This document shows, piece by piece, positions 26,565-36,766 of a DNA stretch of 64,000 nucleotides. The DNA is from Mixta sp. Marseille-Q2659. Lineage in GTDB: Bacteria > Pseudomonadota > Gammaproteobacteria > Enterobacterales > Enterobacteriaceae. The notes under the pieces were generated by a model. The model did no database searches. It was not told the origin of the DNA and saw only the letters and a program-made list of their open reading frames with translations. The DNA is taken from contig NZ_CALNWY010000017.1 of assembly GCF_940807255.1 (NCBI RefSeq), forward strand, positions 21,337 to 85,336, given 5' to 3'. The position numbers were made by a program, and so were the translations under genes. Each line of letters starts with the position of its first letter. Position 1 is the first letter of the stretch.

Positions 26565-27365
26565 ATGAGACTTATTCCTCTGGCGAACGCGTCCCAGGTA
26601 GGCAAATGGGCCGCACGTCATATCGTAAATCGCATCAACGCGTTTAAACCTACCGCCGCTCGTCCTTTTGTTCTCGGTCTGCCTACCGGCGGCACGCCGC
26701 TGGAAGCCTATAAACATTTAATTGAGATGCACAAAGCGGGCCAGGTTAGCTTTAAACATGTCGTCACGTTCAATATGGATGAATATGTCGGCCTGCCAAA
26801 AGAGCATCCAGAAAGCTATCACAGCTTTATGTATCGTAATTTTTTCGATCATGTTGATATTGCCCGAGAAAACATCAACCTTCTTAATGGAAATGCGGCA
26901 GATATTGACGCAGAATGTCGCCAGTATGAAGAAAAAATTCGCGCCTATGGAAAAATCCACCTCTTTATGGGCGGCGTAGGTAACGATGGCCACATCGCGT
27001 TTAACGAACCGGCTTCTTCACTGGCTTCCCGCACGCGCATTAAAACGCTGACGCATGATACGCGCGTCGCTAACTCGCGCTTCTTTGACGGCGATGTAAA
27101 CCAGGTGCCGAAGTATGCCTTAACCGTCGGCGTAGGCACATTGCTGGATGCGGAAGAAGTAATGATTCTGGTGACCGGCCATGTAAAAGCGCAGGCGCTA
27201 CAGGCGGCGGTGGAAGGCAATGTTAACCACATGTGGACCATCAGCTGCCTGCAACTTCATCCAAAAGCCGTCGTGGTGTGCGACGAACCTGCGACCATGG
27301 AACTGAAGGTCAAAACGGTGAAATATTTCCGCGAAATGGAAGCGGAAAATATGCAGGGTCTGTAA
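26565..27365 (+). CDS. nagB: Glucosamine-6-phosphate deaminase
   Basis: NagB converts glucosamine 6-phosphate to fructose 6-phosphate and ammonia, the last step of GlcNAc use. Length is 266, identical to E. coli. Substrate phosphate loop [11 protein letters not shown], general base Asp72 in NMDEYVG, and the Asp141/His143/Glu148 group in [11 protein letters not shown] are all present. First gene of nagBAC; nagA follows after 66 bp. Confidence 0.98.
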   Translation: MRLIPLANASQVGKWAARHIVNRINAFKPTAARPFVLGLPTGGTPLEAYKHLIEMHKAGQVSFKHVVTFNMDEYVGLPKEHPESYHSFMYRNFFDHVDIARENINLLNGNAADIDAECRQYEEKIRAYGKIHLFMGGVGNDGHIAFNEPASSLASRTRIKTLTHDTRVANSRFFDGDVNQVPKYALTVGVGTLLDAEEVMILVTGHVKAQALQAAVEGNVNHMWTISCLQLHPKAVVVCDEPATMELKVKTVKYFREMEAENMQGL

Positions 27366-27431
27366 TCACTGGATTTAATAACCTGTCCGGTTCAACGCCG
27401 GGCAGATGCCGCTTTTAGTCGGGAGAATATT

Positions 27432-28580
27432 ATGTACGCTTTAGTCAATGGCCGCCTGTTTACCGGCCATGAAATCCTGGATGATCACGCCGTTATCATT
27501 AAAGACGGTTTGATTGAACGTGTCTGCCCTCAGGCTGAGCTTCCAGCTGAATGCGAGCAGCGCGACGTGGGTGGCGCGATCGTGGCTCCCGGCTTTATTG
27601 ACGTTCAGCTGAACGGCTGCGGTGGCGTCCAGTTTAATGACACGCTTGAGGCCATCAGCCTGGAAACGCTGGCTATTATGCAGAAGGCGAATGAGAAGTC
27701 CGGCTGCACCAGCTTTTTACCCACGCTGATTACCAGCAGCGATGAACTGATGGTACGTGCGGTAGAAGTCATGCGCAGCTGGCTGGAACATCATTCGCAT
27801 CAGGCGCTGGGTCTTCATCTTGAAGGGCCATGGCTGAACGTGGCGAAGAAAGGCACGCATCATGCGGAGCTGATTCGTAAACCTGATCCCGCGCTGGTTA
27901 AATTCCTCTGCGATAACGCCGATGTGATTACCAAAATCACGCTGGCACCGGAAATGGCAGGCCCGGAAGTGATTCGCCAGCTGCACGAAGCTGGGATTAT
28001 TGTCTCCGCCGGTCACTCTCATGCCACCTATGATGAAGCGCGTAGCGGTTTTGCTGCTGGCATTAGTTTTGCGACGCATCTTTATAACGCCATGCCTACC
28101 ATTACCGGCCGCGAACCGGGCCTGACCGGTGCGCTGTTTGATATGCCGGACGTTTACTGCGGCATTATTGTCGACGGCCTGCATGTTCACTATGCGAATG
28201 TGCGCAATGCCAAACGTATTAAAGGCGACAAGCTGGTACTGGTCACTGACGCGACCGCGCCGGCGGGTGCTGCCATTGACCGGTTCATTTTTGCCGGTAA
28301 AACAATATACTATCGTGACGGGCTTTGCGTTGATGAAAATGGAACGCTAAGTGGTTCAGCGCTGACCATGATCGAAGCAGTTAAAAATTGCGTTGAGCAT
28401 GTCGGCCTGCCACTGGATGAGACGCTGCGCATGGCGACGCTTTATCCGGCCCGCGCAATGGGCGTGGAGAAACAGTTAGGTTCGATTGAAGCAGGAAAAG
28501 TCGCCAACCTGACCGTTTTTACGCGTGATTATCACATTATCAAGACTATCGTTAACGGTAACGAAGTCCTTAGCGAGTAA
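27432..28580 (+). CDS. nagA: N-acetylglucosamine-6-phosphate deacetylase
   Basis: NagA deacetylates GlcNAc-6-phosphate; its substrate is the inducer of the regulon, so NagA also controls NagC activity. The 382-residue amidohydrolase has HLEGPW (metal-binding Glu near 131), the [11 protein letters not shown] histidine, THLYNAMP and the catalytic Asp in [10 protein letters not shown]. nagC follows 7 bp downstream, indicating one operon. Confidence 0.98.
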   Translation: MYALVNGRLFTGHEILDDHAVIIKDGLIERVCPQAELPAECEQRDVGGAIVAPGFIDVQLNGCGGVQFNDTLEAISLETLAIMQKANEKSGCTSFLPTLITSSDELMVRAVEVMRSWLEHHSHQALGLHLEGPWLNVAKKGTHHAELIRKPDPALVKFLCDNADVITKITLAPEMAGPEVIRQLHEAGIIVSAGHSHATYDEARSGFAAGISFATHLYNAMPTITGREPGLTGALFDMPDVYCGIIVDGLHVHYANVRNAKRIKGDKLVLVTDATAPAGAAIDRFIFAGKTIYYRDGLCVDENGTLSGSALTMIEAVKNCVEHVGLPLDETLRMATLYPARAMGVEKQLGSIEAGKVANLTVFTRDYHIIKTIVNGNEVLSE

Positions 28581-28587
28581 TCATTGA

Positions 28588-29808
28588 ATGACCACTGGCG
28601 GCCAGGCACAAATAGGAAATGTTGATCTCGTAAAGCAGTTAAACAGCGCAGCGGTTTACCGCCTCATCGATCAGATGGGCCCGATCTCCCGCATTCAGAT
28701 TGCGGAACAGAGCCAGCTTGCGCCCGCCAGCGTGACCAAAATTACCCGTCAGCTTATTGAGCGCGGCCTGATTAAAGAGGTAGAGCAGCAGGCTTCTACC
28801 GGCGGCCGCCGCGCTATCTCAATTATTACCGAAACCCGCGGCTTTCATACCATTGGCGTGCGTCTTGGCCGTAACGATGCCACACTAACGCTCTACGATT
28901 TGAGCGGCAAGTCGCTGGCAGAAGAGCATTATCCCCTGCCGGAACGCACGCAGGAAACGCTGGAGCATGCGCTTTTTAACGCTATCGATCACTTCCGCTC
29001 TGCTTATCAACGCAAGCTGCGCGAACTGATCGCCATTTCCGTTATTCTGCCAGGCCTGGTCGATCCGAATAACGGCATTATTCGTTATATGCCGCATATC
29101 TCGGTAAATAACTGGCCACTGGTGGCCAATCTGACACAGCGCTTTAATGTGACCAGTTTCGTCGGCCATGATATTCGTAGTCTGGCGCTGGCGGAACACT
29201 ATTTTGGTGCAAGCCGCGACTGCGCCGACTCTATTCTGGTGCGCTTACATCGCGGCACCGGTGCCGGAATCATTGCTAACGGCCAAATTTTTCTCGGCAG
29301 CAATGGCAATGTTGGCGAGATCGGCCACATTCAGGTGGATCCGCTCGGCGAACGCTGCCACTGCGGCAATTTTGGCTGTCTGGAAACCATCGCCGCCAAC
29401 AGCGCTATTGAAAATCGCGTCCGCCATCTGCTTCAGCAGGGCTATCCCAGCGCGCTCACGCTGGATGACTGTGCCATTCACGCCATCTGTAAAGCGGCCA
29501 ATCGTGGTGATGCGCTGGCGACCGAAGTGATTGAGCATGCCGGACGTTATCTGGGTAAAGCGATTGCGATTGCGATTAACCTGTTTAATCCTCAGAAAAT
29601 CGTACTGGCCGGTGAGATTACCGAGGCGGGAAAAGTGCTGTTTCCAGCCATTGAAGGCTGCATCAACACGCAGGCGCTGAAGGCATTTCGTAAGAGTTTG
29701 CCGGTGGTGCGTTCAGAACTGGATCATCGTTCAGCCATCGGCGCTTTTGCATTGGCGAAACGCGCGATGCTCAATGGCAGCCTGCTACAACATCTGTTAG
29801 AAGAGTGA
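28588..29808 (+). CDS. nagC: NagC, GlcNAc-responsive transcription regulator (ROK family)
   Basis: NagC represses nagE and nagBAC and activates glmUS until GlcNAc-6-phosphate binds. The 406 residues match E. coli. An N-terminal winged helix (ISRIQIAEQSQLAPASVTKITRQL, about 35-60) is followed by a ROK domain with the zinc motif CHCGNFGCLE (about 257-266) and GEIGHI. In E. coli nagD/umpH is next in the operon; here the operon ends with nagC and a terminator. Confidence 0.97.
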   Translation: MTTGGQAQIGNVDLVKQLNSAAVYRLIDQMGPISRIQIAEQSQLAPASVTKITRQLIERGLIKEVEQQASTGGRRAISIITETRGFHTIGVRLGRNDATLTLYDLSGKSLAEEHYPLPERTQETLEHALFNAIDHFRSAYQRKLRELIAISVILPGLVDPNNGIIRYMPHISVNNWPLVANLTQRFNVTSFVGHDIRSLALAEHYFGASRDCADSILVRLHRGTGAGIIANGQIFLGSNGNVGEIGHIQVDPLGERCHCGNFGCLETIAANSAIENRVRHLLQQGYPSALTLDDCAIHAICKAANRGDALATEVIEHAGRYLGKAIAIAINLFNPQKIVLAGEITEAGKVLFPAIEGCINTQALKAFRKSLPVVRSELDHRSAIGAFALAKRAMLNGSLLQHLLEE

Positions 29809-29815
29809 TTTGAAG

Positions 29816-29842
29816 ACCAGCCTTTTACGGCTGGTTTTTTTT
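29816..29842 (+). terminator. Terminator of nagBAC
   Basis: Stem ACCAGCC / GGCTGGT with a six-base loop followed by eight T, 8 bp after nagC. Confidence 0.9.
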
Positions 29843-30097
29843 ACCTGCAGGTTGGATTGGCTACTTTTCACTCAACTTTGACGATTCTTTGCCGATAATG
29901 TAATTATCTGGCACTTTTTTTAGATGAAATTCAATTTTCAACGCCAACCAACAATCTTTTTATCAAGAAAAAATGAAATTACTTGCATTGTATGCAGCAG
30001 ATAGCGCATTTTCTTATACATCACGCAACGACAGGCGTTGCTTAACCAACATCAATTAATGAAAACATCACCGGGTAGGTGAGATCAGGAGTAGGTT

Positions 30098-31765
30098 ATG
30101 TGTTCAATCTTCGGTGTACTCGATCTGAAAAGCGATCCTTCAGAACTGCGTAAAAAAGCGTTAGAGCTTTCACGTCTTATGCGTCATCGCGGCCCGGACT
30201 GGTCCGGCGTCTATGCTGATGAGCATGCTATTCTGGCGCATGAGCGTTTATCGATTGTTGACGTCAACAACGGTGCGCAACCGCTGTATAACGCGGCGCA
30301 TACCCACGTTCTGGCCGTAAACGGTGAAATTTATAACCATCAGGCGCTGCGTGCTGAACTGAGCGATCGCTATGAATTCCAGACCGGCTCCGACTGCGAA
30401 GTGATCCTGGCGCTCTATCAGGAAAAAGGCATCGATTTCCTTGATGATTTGCAGGGTATGTTCGCGTTTATTCTTTACGATAGCGAAAAGAAAAGCTGGC
30501 TGATTGGCCGCGATCATATCGGCATTATTCCGCTCTATATGGGCAACGACGAACATGGCAACCTGTTTGTCGCCTCCGAAATGAAAGCGCTGGTGCCGGT
30601 CTGCCGCACCATTAAAGAATTCCCGCCGGGAAGCTATCTTTCCAGCACCGACGGCGAAATTCGTCGTTACTACCAGCGCGACTGGATGGAATATGACAAC
30701 GTCGCCAACAACACCACCGACGCCACCGCGCTGAAAAACGCGCTGGAAGAATCCGTGAAAGGCCACCTGATGTCTGATGTGCCTTACGGCGTGCTGCTCT
30801 CCGGCGGTCTGGATTCCTCGATCATTTCAGCAGTGACTAAACGTTTCGCCGCGAAACGCGTAGAAGATCAGGATCAGAGCGATGCCTGGTGGCCGCAGTT
30901 GCACTCGTTCGCCGTCGGCCTGGAAGGTTCACCCGATCTGAAAGCGGCGAAAGCGGTCGCTGACCATCTGGGTACGGTGCATCATGAAATTCACTTCACC
31001 GTACAGGAAGGGCTGGATGCGATTCGCGATGTGATTTATCACATTGAAACTTACGATGTGACAACCATTCGCGCCTCAACGCCGATGTACCTGATGTCAC
31101 GTAAGATCAAAGCGATGGGCATTAAGATGGTGCTGTCCGGCGAAGGTGCGGACGAAGTGTTTGGCGGCTACCTCTATTTCCATAAGGCGCCGAACGCCAA
31201 AGAGTTCCATGAAGAAAACGTGCGTAAGCTGATGGCGCTGCATATGTATGACTGCGCGCGCGCTAACAAAGCGATGTCCGCCTGGGGCGTGGAAGCGCGT
31301 GTACCCTTCCTCGATAAAAAATTCCTCGACGTGGCGATGAGCATCAACCCGCAGGATAAAATGTGCGGCAGCAACGGCAAGATGGAAAAACATATCCTGC
31401 GCGAGTGCTTCTCCTCTTACCTGCCGGAAAGCGTAGCCTGGCGTCAGAAAGAGCAGTTCTCCGACGGCGTAGGTTACAGCTGGATCGATACGCTGAAAGA
31501 AGTTGCCGCTCAGCAGGTTAGCGATCAGCAGTTAGAGACCGCGCGTTATCGTTTCCCGTACAACACGCCGGCCTCTAAAGAGGCTTATCTCTATCGTGAG
31601 ATCTTCGAAGAGCTTTTCCCACTGCCGAGCGCGGCCGAATGCGTGCCTGGCGGCCCGTCAGTGGCCTGTTCTTCCGCCAAAGCGATTGAATGGGATGAAG
31701 CGTTTAAAAGCATGGACGATCCGTCTGGTCGCGCCGTAGGCGTTCACCAGTCTGCCTATAAATAA
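30098..31765 (+). CDS. asnB: Asparagine synthetase B (glutamine-hydrolysing)
   Basis: AsnB makes asparagine from aspartate, ATP and glutamine. The 555-residue protein has the N-terminal glutaminase domain with nucleophile Cys2 directly after the initiator Met (MCSIFGVLD), then the synthetase domain with the PP-loop SGGLDSSIISA near residue 230 and GEGADEVFGGY further on. E. coli AsnB is 554 residues. A 289-bp leader region separates it from nagC. It ends before a terminator that isolates it from the tRNA operon. Confidence 0.97.
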   Translation: MCSIFGVLDLKSDPSELRKKALELSRLMRHRGPDWSGVYADEHAILAHERLSIVDVNNGAQPLYNAAHTHVLAVNGEIYNHQALRAELSDRYEFQTGSDCEVILALYQEKGIDFLDDLQGMFAFILYDSEKKSWLIGRDHIGIIPLYMGNDEHGNLFVASEMKALVPVCRTIKEFPPGSYLSSTDGEIRRYYQRDWMEYDNVANNTTDATALKNALEESVKGHLMSDVPYGVLLSGGLDSSIISAVTKRFAAKRVEDQDQSDAWWPQLHSFAVGLEGSPDLKAAKAVADHLGTVHHEIHFTVQEGLDAIRDVIYHIETYDVTTIRASTPMYLMSRKIKAMGIKMVLSGEGADEVFGGYLYFHKAPNAKEFHEENVRKLMALHMYDCARANKAMSAWGVEARVPFLDKKFLDVAMSINPQDKMCGSNGKMEKHILRECFSSYLPESVAWRQKEQFSDGVGYSWIDTLKEVAAQQVSDQQLETARYRFPYNTPASKEAYLYREIFEELFPLPSAAECVPGGPSVACSSAKAIEWDEAFKSMDDPSGRAVGVHQSAYK

Positions 31766-31785
31766 GCGGCGGAAAGTAGAGTGTA

Positions 31786-31812
31786 AAAACGGGCCTGCAC
31801 GGCCCGTTTTCT
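31786..31812 (+). terminator. Terminator of asnB
   Basis: Stem AAAACGGGCC / GGCCCGTTTT with a five-base loop, 20 bp beyond asnB. Confidence 0.85.
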
Positions 31813-31916
31813 ATTGTATTTGGTGTAGTTACGATCAAAAATCGTCGTTTTTATCATCATGCTGGTTACAAGCCAGTCAAACGAAACGCGAAAGCAAAAA
31901 AACGACAAAAAACTTG

Positions 31917-31954
31917 TTGACGCTATTGAGTGCAATACGCATAATGCGCCCCGC
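31917..31954 (+). promoter_or_regulatory. Stringent-type promoter of the tRNA operon
   Basis: -35 TTGACG (31917-31922), 17-bp spacer, -10 CATAAT (31940-31945), then the GC-rich discriminator GCGCCCCGC. Such discriminators mark ppGpp-sensitive stable-RNA promoters. The first tRNA starts about 33 bp downstream of the expected start site. Confidence 0.8.
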
Positions 31955-31984
31955 AACGCCGATGAAGGTAGCGCGAAAAAAGAT

Positions 31985-32061
31985 GGCTACGTAGCTCAGC
32001 TGGTTAGAGCACAGCACTCATAATGCTGGGGTCACAGGTTCGATTCCCGTCGTAGCCACCA
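31985..32061 (+). tRNA. metT: tRNA-Met (elongator, CAU)
   Basis: 77 nt with encoded CCA. Acceptor stem GGCTACG pairs with CGTAGCC, the anticodon loop is CTCATAA and the T-loop is GTTCGATTC. First gene of a cluster with the same order as E. coli metT-leuW-glnU-glnW-metU-glnV-glnX. Confidence 0.97.
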
Positions 32062-32069
32062 TCTTTTTT

Positions 32070-32154
32070 GCGGGAGTGGCGAAATTGGTAGACGCACCAG
32101 ATTTAGGTTCTGGCGCCGCAAGGTGTGCGAGTTCAAGTCTCGCCTCCCGCACCA
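32070..32154 (+). tRNA. leuW: tRNA-Leu (UAG)
   Basis: 85 nt with the long variable arm typical of tRNA-Leu and an encoded CCA. The anticodon loop is TTTAGGT, giving anticodon UAG, which reads CUA/CUN codons. Confidence 0.97.
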
Positions 32155-32177
32155 TTTCAGTCATCGGTTAGCACGGA

Positions 32178-32252
32178 TGGGGTATCGCCAAGCGGTAAGG
32201 CACCGGTTTTTGATACCGGCATTCCCTGGTTCGAATCCAGGTACCCCAGCCA
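32178..32252 (+). tRNA. glnU: tRNA-Gln (UUG), copy 1
   Basis: 75 nt; acceptor stem TGGGGTA with TACCCCA, anticodon loop TTTTGAT (anticodon UUG), encoded CCA. The U1 start is typical of tRNA-Gln. Confidence 0.96.
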
Positions 32253-32287
32253 TATTTCTGATGTAAAACTGATGCGTGATCGGATCT

Positions 32288-32362
32288 TGGGATATCGCCA
32301 AGCGGTAAGGCACCGGTTTTTGATACCGGCATTCCCTGGTTCGAATCCAGGTATCCCAGCCA
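32288..32362 (+). tRNA. glnW: tRNA-Gln (UUG), copy 2
   Basis: 75 nt, identical to the preceding copy except for a compensated acceptor-stem pair (TGGGATA with TATCCCA): G-C in copy 1 is A-T here. Pairing is kept. Confidence 0.96.
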
Positions 32363-32383
32363 CATCAGAAAGCAATAAAATTT

Positions 32384-32460
32384 GGCTACGTAGCTCAGCT
32401 GGTTAGAGCACAGCACTCATAATGCTGGGGTCACAGGTTCGATTCCCGTCGTAGCCACCA
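32384..32460 (+). tRNA. metU: tRNA-Met (elongator, CAU), second copy
   Basis: 77 nt and, as far as I can see, identical to the metT copy at the start of the cluster, including encoded CCA. Confidence 0.97.
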
Positions 32461-32466
32461 TTTTAT

Positions 32467-32541
32467 TGGGGTATCGCCAAGCGGTAAGGCACCGGATTCT
32501 GATTCCGGCATTCCGAGGTTCGAATCCTCGTACCCCAGCCA
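32467..32541 (+). tRNA. glnV: tRNA-Gln (CUG), copy 1
   Basis: 75 nt; anticodon loop TTCTGAT gives anticodon CUG. Acceptor stem TGGGGTA with TACCCCA, T-arm CGAGG/CCTCG, encoded CCA. Confidence 0.96.
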
Positions 32542-32567
32542 ATTACAAACTGTTTATCCCAATTTAT

Positions 32568-32642
32568 TGGGGTGTCGCCAAGCGGTAAGGCACCGGATTC
32601 TGATTCCGGCATTCCGGGGTTCGAATCCCTGCACCCCAGCCA
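32568..32642 (+). tRNA. glnX: tRNA-Gln (CUG), copy 2
   Basis: 75 nt; anticodon CUG. It differs from copy 1 by compensating changes in the acceptor stem (TGGGGTG with CACCCCA) and one T-arm pair. Last tRNA before the terminator. Confidence 0.96.
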
Positions 32643-32651
32643 AACAGTGTG

Positions 32652-32678
32652 AAAAAGCCCGCTTTTGCGGGCTTTTTT
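32652..32678 (+). terminator. Terminator of the tRNA operon
   Basis: Stem AAAAAGCCCGC / GCGGGCTTTTT with a TTTT loop, 10 bp after glnX. Confidence 0.92.
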
Positions 32679-32729
32679 GCGTCTGTCGTTCAAGTGTTTT
32701 TAACGGGCGGCGTACCGCCCGTGTCGCGC

Positions 32730-33902
32730 TTACAGTCCCAACGCGTAACGCAGCGCCTGACGCTTCAGCACGCCCGCGCGTTCCGCGGCCATCAATCCTA
32801 TATTTCTCAGCATACGCAGCGGCGGCAGGCGATTGCTGAAGGCAAAATAGAACAGATCCATACCGCTCTGCATCAGCAGATTATCCCGTTGGCGCTGGCG
32901 CTGATAGCGCAGCAGCACGCGCTCTGATGCCCAGTCCTCCGCCTGATTGCGCGCCATGACTAACACATCAATCAACGCATCAACGTCACGGTAGCCGAGA
33001 TTTACGCCCTGCCCCGCCAGCGGATTGATGGTATGCGCCGCATCGCCGACCAGCGCCAGTCCGGGCAGCACATAACGCGTCGCATGACGACGCACTAAAG
33101 GAAAGGAAGCGGCCTGCTGCACGCGAAAACGTCCCAGCCGCGCCGGGAAGCAGCGCGCCACCTCTTTTTGCAACTGTTCCGGCGCCAGCGCCTGGAGCTG
33201 ACGAATACGGGCCGGACTGTCATACCAGACCAGCGAGGCCCAGCGACCATACAGCGGCAACAGCGCATGCGGACCATCAGGCGTAAAGTGCTGCCAGGTG
33301 GTATCGCCCGCCTCGTGTTCCAGTTCCACACTAATCAACATGCAGGACTGGCTATAGTTCCAGCCCTGAATGCCAATGCCGGTCAGCTGACGCACCTGTG
33401 AATTGGCACCGTCGGCACCGATCACCAGGCGGGTCGAGAATTGTTTTCCATCCTTCAGCGTCAGCCGCCAGCCGCCGTTATACTGCTGTAGCTGCTGCAA
33501 TTTCGCCGGCGCGAAAAGCGTTACCGGCTGCTGCTGCAAACGCTGCCACAGCGCCAACTGCAGCACAGAATTCTCTACCATATAACCCAGCTCCGGCAGA
33601 CCAAGACTGGCGGCATCAAATGCTACGCGCGCCGTCTGCCACTCCCAGGTTTCCAGTTTGCGGTAAGGCGCACAGCGCATCTGTTGAACGCCCGGCCAGA
33701 CTTCCAGCTGTTTAAGTAAATCCACCGAGGCGCAGCCGATGGCGGAAATGCGAATATCCGGCGGCGCGTCAGGATTGAAGGCGGACGGGATCTCTCGTTC
33801 CAGCACCGCGACCTGAAATCCCTGCTGTGCCAGCCCGCTTGCCAGCGCCGCGCCCACCATGCCTCCGCCAACCACGACGACATCGAATTGCGTTTGATCC
33901 AT
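32730..33902 (-). CDS. ubiF: 3-demethoxyubiquinol 3-hydroxylase (FAD monooxygenase)
   Basis: UbiF adds the last ring hydroxyl in ubiquinone synthesis. The 390-residue protein (E. coli 391) has the FAD dinucleotide fold VVVGGGMVGAALASGLAQ at residues ~9-26, the middle ADGANS motif, and the second FAD motif GDAAHTINPLAGQGVNLGYRD. It is transcribed towards the tRNA cluster and divergent from miaB, the same arrangement as in E. coli. Confidence 0.96.
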   Translation of the reverse strand: MDQTQFDVVVVGGGMVGAALASGLAQQGFQVAVLEREIPSAFNPDAPPDIRISAIGCASVDLLKQLEVWPGVQQMRCAPYRKLETWEWQTARVAFDAASLGLPELGYMVENSVLQLALWQRLQQQPVTLFAPAKLQQLQQYNGGWRLTLKDGKQFSTRLVIGADGANSQVRQLTGIGIQGWNYSQSCMLISVELEHEAGDTTWQHFTPDGPHALLPLYGRWASLVWYDSPARIRQLQALAPEQLQKEVARCFPARLGRFRVQQAASFPLVRRHATRYVLPGLALVGDAAHTINPLAGQGVNLGYRDVDALIDVLVMARNQAEDWASERVLLRYQRQRQRDNLLMQSGMDLFYFAFSNRLPPLRMLRNIGLMAAERAGVLKRQALRYALGL

Positions 33903-34074
33903 ACATTTATCCTTCTGTGCCCTGCCGTCTCGCTGCGACAGGGCAGCGAGCCCGTTTTAAAGTGTACCGGAAATTCAGCGGAAAACAGAAAAGCCGACAG
34001 ACTGGTCACAACAGCAGCAAAGCATTACAATACGCGCCCTGCAATCCTTCCTGCACTGATAAATGGCACGTTAG

Positions 34075-35499
34075 ATGAGTAAAAAACTGCATATCAAAAC
34101 CTGGGGCTGTCAGATGAACGAATACGATTCATCTAAAATGGCCGACCTGCTGGAGAGTACGCACGGCTATACCCTCACGGAAGTGGCGGAAGAAGCTGAT
34201 ATTCTGCTGCTCAATACCTGCTCAATCCGCGAAAAAGCGCAGGAGAAGGTCTTTCATCAGCTGGGCCGCTGGAAAACGCTGAAAGAGCGTAACCCGGAAT
34301 TAATTATTGGCGTGGGTGGCTGTGTCGCCTCGCAGGAAGGTGACCATATTCGTCAGCGCGCCAGCTACGTCGATATTGTCTTCGGCCCGCAAACGCTGCA
34401 TCGCCTGCCGGAAATGATCAATACCGTACGCGGTTCGAAAAGCCCGGTAGTGGATATCAGCTTCCCGGAAATCGAGAAGTTTGATCGTCTGCCGGAACCG
34501 CGTGCCGAAGGCCCGACCGCTTTCGTTTCGATCATGGAAGGCTGTAACAAATATTGTACCTTCTGCGTGGTGCCTTATACGCGCGGCGAAGAAGTCAGCC
34601 GTCCCTGTGACGATATCCTGCTGGAGATCGCCCAGCTGGCCGCCCAGGGCGTACGCGAAGTCAACCTGCTGGGCCAGAACGTAAATGCTTATCGCGGCGC
34701 GACCTATGACGGTGGCATCTGCTCTTTCGCTGAACTGCTGCGCCTGGTCGCCGCCATTGACGGTATCGATCGCATTCGCTTTACCACCAGCCATCCGATC
34801 GAATTTACCGATGATATTATTGACGTCTATCGCGATACGCCGGAGCTGGTGAGCTTCCTGCATCTGCCGGTACAGAGCGGCGCCGATCGCATCCTGACGC
34901 TGATGAAGCGCGCCCATACCGCGCTGGAATACAAAGCGATCATTCGCAAACTGAGAGAAGCGCGTCCCGATATTCAGATCAGCTCGGACTTTATCATCGG
35001 CTTCCCTGGCGAAACGCAGGAAGATTTTGAAAAGACCATGAAGCTAATTGCCGACGTTAACTTCGATATGAGCTTCAGCTTTATCTATTCTGCGCGTCCC
35101 GGCACGCCGGCGGCCGATTTGCCGGATGATGTCAGCGAAGAAGAGAAAAAGCAGCGTCTGTATATTCTTCAGGATCGCATCAACCAGCAGGCGATGGCCT
35201 GGAGCCGTCGCATGATGGGCACCGTTCAGCGTATTCTGGTAGAAGGCCCATCGCGTAAGAATGTGATGGAGCTTTCTGGCCGTACGGAAAACAACCGCGT
35301 CGTCAACTTTGAAGGCACGCCGGAGCTGATCGGTAAGTTCGTCGATGTGGAAATTGTTGACGTTTACCCTAACTCTCTGCGCGGCATCGTGGTTCGTACA
35401 GAAGAAGAGATGGGCCTGCGCGTCGCGGAAAGCCCGGCTTCGGTCATTGCGCGCACACGTAAAGAAAACGAAATTGGCGTCGCCATCTACCAGCCCTGA
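34075..35499 (+). CDS. miaB: tRNA-2-methylthio-N6-isopentenyladenosine synthase (radical SAM)
   Basis: MiaB adds the 2-methylthio group to i6A37 of tRNAs. The 474-residue protein has three domains: an N-terminal UPF0004 domain holding one 4Fe-4S cluster ([19 protein letters not shown] and GGCVASQE cysteines), the radical SAM domain with CNKYCTFC (about 157-164), and a C-terminal TRAM domain. All six cluster cysteines are visible. About 200 bp separate it from ybeZ. Confidence 0.97.
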   Translation: MSKKLHIKTWGCQMNEYDSSKMADLLESTHGYTLTEVAEEADILLLNTCSIREKAQEKVFHQLGRWKTLKERNPELIIGVGGCVASQEGDHIRQRASYVDIVFGPQTLHRLPEMINTVRGSKSPVVDISFPEIEKFDRLPEPRAEGPTAFVSIMEGCNKYCTFCVVPYTRGEEVSRPCDDILLEIAQLAAQGVREVNLLGQNVNAYRGATYDGGICSFAELLRLVAAIDGIDRIRFTTSHPIEFTDDIIDVYRDTPELVSFLHLPVQSGADRILTLMKRAHTALEYKAIIRKLREARPDIQISSDFIIGFPGETQEDFEKTMKLIADVNFDMSFSFIYSARPGTPAADLPDDVSEEEKKQRLYILQDRINQQAMAWSRRMMGTVQRILVEGPSRKNVMELSGRTENNRVVNFEGTPELIGKFVDVEIVDVYPNSLRGIVVRTEEEMGLRVAESPASVIARTRKENEIGVAIYQP

Positions 35500-35707
35500 T
35501 GTTAAAACACGCAGCGGTGGGCGCCTCTTGCCCACCGTACAATTTCGTTCCCCTCCCCTTGCTTTCTGAAAGCAGCGCCCAAATATCGGCTTTATGGCTT
35601 GCGCCTTTCCGCCATGACATAAATACTTTTGCTATGGTTCGCCTGCGCCGCAGGCGGCAAGCCCTTAGTGACTTATCAACTGGCCCTGAGCGACCCAAAG
35701 GATTAGT
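35500..35707 (+). promoter_or_regulatory. miaB-ybeZ spacer with hairpin and possible heat-shock promoter
   Basis: A hairpin GGTGGGC / GCCCACC (35516-35536) follows miaB without a clear U-run. Further on CTTGCT (35558-35563), a 14-bp spacer and CCCAAAT (35578-35584) resemble a sigma-32 promoter, which would suit ybeZYX-lnt, a heat-shock-induced operon in E. coli. The match is partial. Confidence 0.35.
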
Positions 35708-36766
35708 TTGAATATCGAAACTCGCGAAATAGTTTTAGAACCTGCGGATAACAATCGGTTGCTGAGCCTGTGCGGTCCGTTTGACGATAACGTAAAACAG
35801 CTGGAACGCCGGCTGGGCATTGAAATCAGCCGCCGCGATAACAGCTTTAAACTGGTTGGCCGTGCGCTCTGCGTTAACGCCGCCGCTGACATTCTGCGTA
35901 ATCTGTACGTGGATACCGCGCCCGTACGCGGTGTGATCGCGGACATCGAGCCGGAACAGATTCACCTGGCGATTAAAGAGAGCCGCGTGCTGGAGCAAAC
36001 GGCGGAAAGCGTGCCGGAATATGGCAAAGCGGTGAATATCAAAACCAAACGTGGCGTTATCAAGCCACGCACGCCGAATCAGGCGCAGTATATTGCCAAT
36101 ATTCTCGACCACGACATCACTTTCGGCGTTGGCCCTGCCGGTACGGGTAAAACCTATCTGGCGGTAGCCGCCGCGGTGGATGCGCTGGAGCGTCAGGAAA
36201 TTCGTCGTATTCTGCTGACGCGTCCTGCTGTCGAAGCGGGTGAAAAGCTGGGCTTTTTGCCTGGTGACCTGAGCCAGAAAGTCGATCCTTACCTGCGTCC
36301 GCTGTATGACGCGCTGTTTGAGATGCTGGGCTTTGAGCGCGTTGAAAAGCTGATTGAACGCAACGTGATTGAGGTAGCGCCGCTGGCATATATGCGAGGC
36401 CGCACGCTGAATGATGCCTTTATCATTCTCGACGAAAGCCAGAACACCACCATCGAGCAGATGAAGATGTTTTTGACCCGTATTGGCTTTAACTCCAAAG
36501 CGGTGATTACCGGCGACATCACCCAGATCGACCTGCCGCGCAACGCCAAATCGGGTCTGCGCCATGCGATTGAGGTGCTGTCTGATGTTGAAGAGATCAG
36601 CTTTAACTTCTTCCACAGCGAAGACGTGGTGCGCCATCCGGTGGTCGCCCGCATCGTAACCGCTTATGAGGTATGGGAAGAAGCCGACCAAAAACGCCGC
36701 GATAAGCTGGCGGAAGAACGCAAGCGCGAAGCGCAGGCAGTACAAGCATCACAGGAACCAAAATGA
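35708..36766 (+). CDS. ybeZ: PhoH-like ATPase YbeZ
   Basis: YbeZ is a PhoH-family P-loop ATPase that partners the endoribonuclease YbeY in rRNA maturation and ribosome quality control. The 352-residue product starts at a TTG with an AAGGA ribosome site seven bases upstream; the N-terminus ([14 protein letters not shown]) matches E. coli, so the TTG is favoured. Walker A is GPAGTGKT near residue 141 and Walker B is [10 protein letters not shown]. Its stop overlaps the ybeY start (ATGA), which indicates coupling. Confidence 0.95.
   Translation: MNIETREIVLEPADNNRLLSLCGPFDDNVKQLERRLGIEISRRDNSFKLVGRALCVNAAADILRNLYVDTAPVRGVIADIEPEQIHLAIKESRVLEQTAESVPEYGKAVNIKTKRGVIKPRTPNQAQYIANILDHDITFGVGPAGTGKTYLAVAAAVDALERQEIRRILLTRPAVEAGEKLGFLPGDLSQKVDPYLRPLYDALFEMLGFERVEKLIERNVIEVAPLAYMRGRTLNDAFIILDESQNTTIEQMKMFLTRIGFNSKAVITGDITQIDLPRNAKSGLRHAIEVLSDVEEISFNFFHSEDVVRHPVVARIVTAYEVWEEADQKRRDKLAEERKREAQAVQASQEPK

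Noticed and set aside
29843..30097. nagD/umpH remnant between nagC and asnB
   Set aside because: The gap holds only a terminator and asnB upstream sequence; no frame resembling a HAD phosphatase was found.
32168..32693. Regularly spaced similar sequences that could look like a CRISPR or repeat array
   Set aside because: They are tandem tRNA-Gln and tRNA-Met genes with full cloverleaf features and encoded CCA.
35735..36745. 336-codon open frame antisense to ybeZ
   Set aside because: Same reason: ybeZ is clearly the coding strand.
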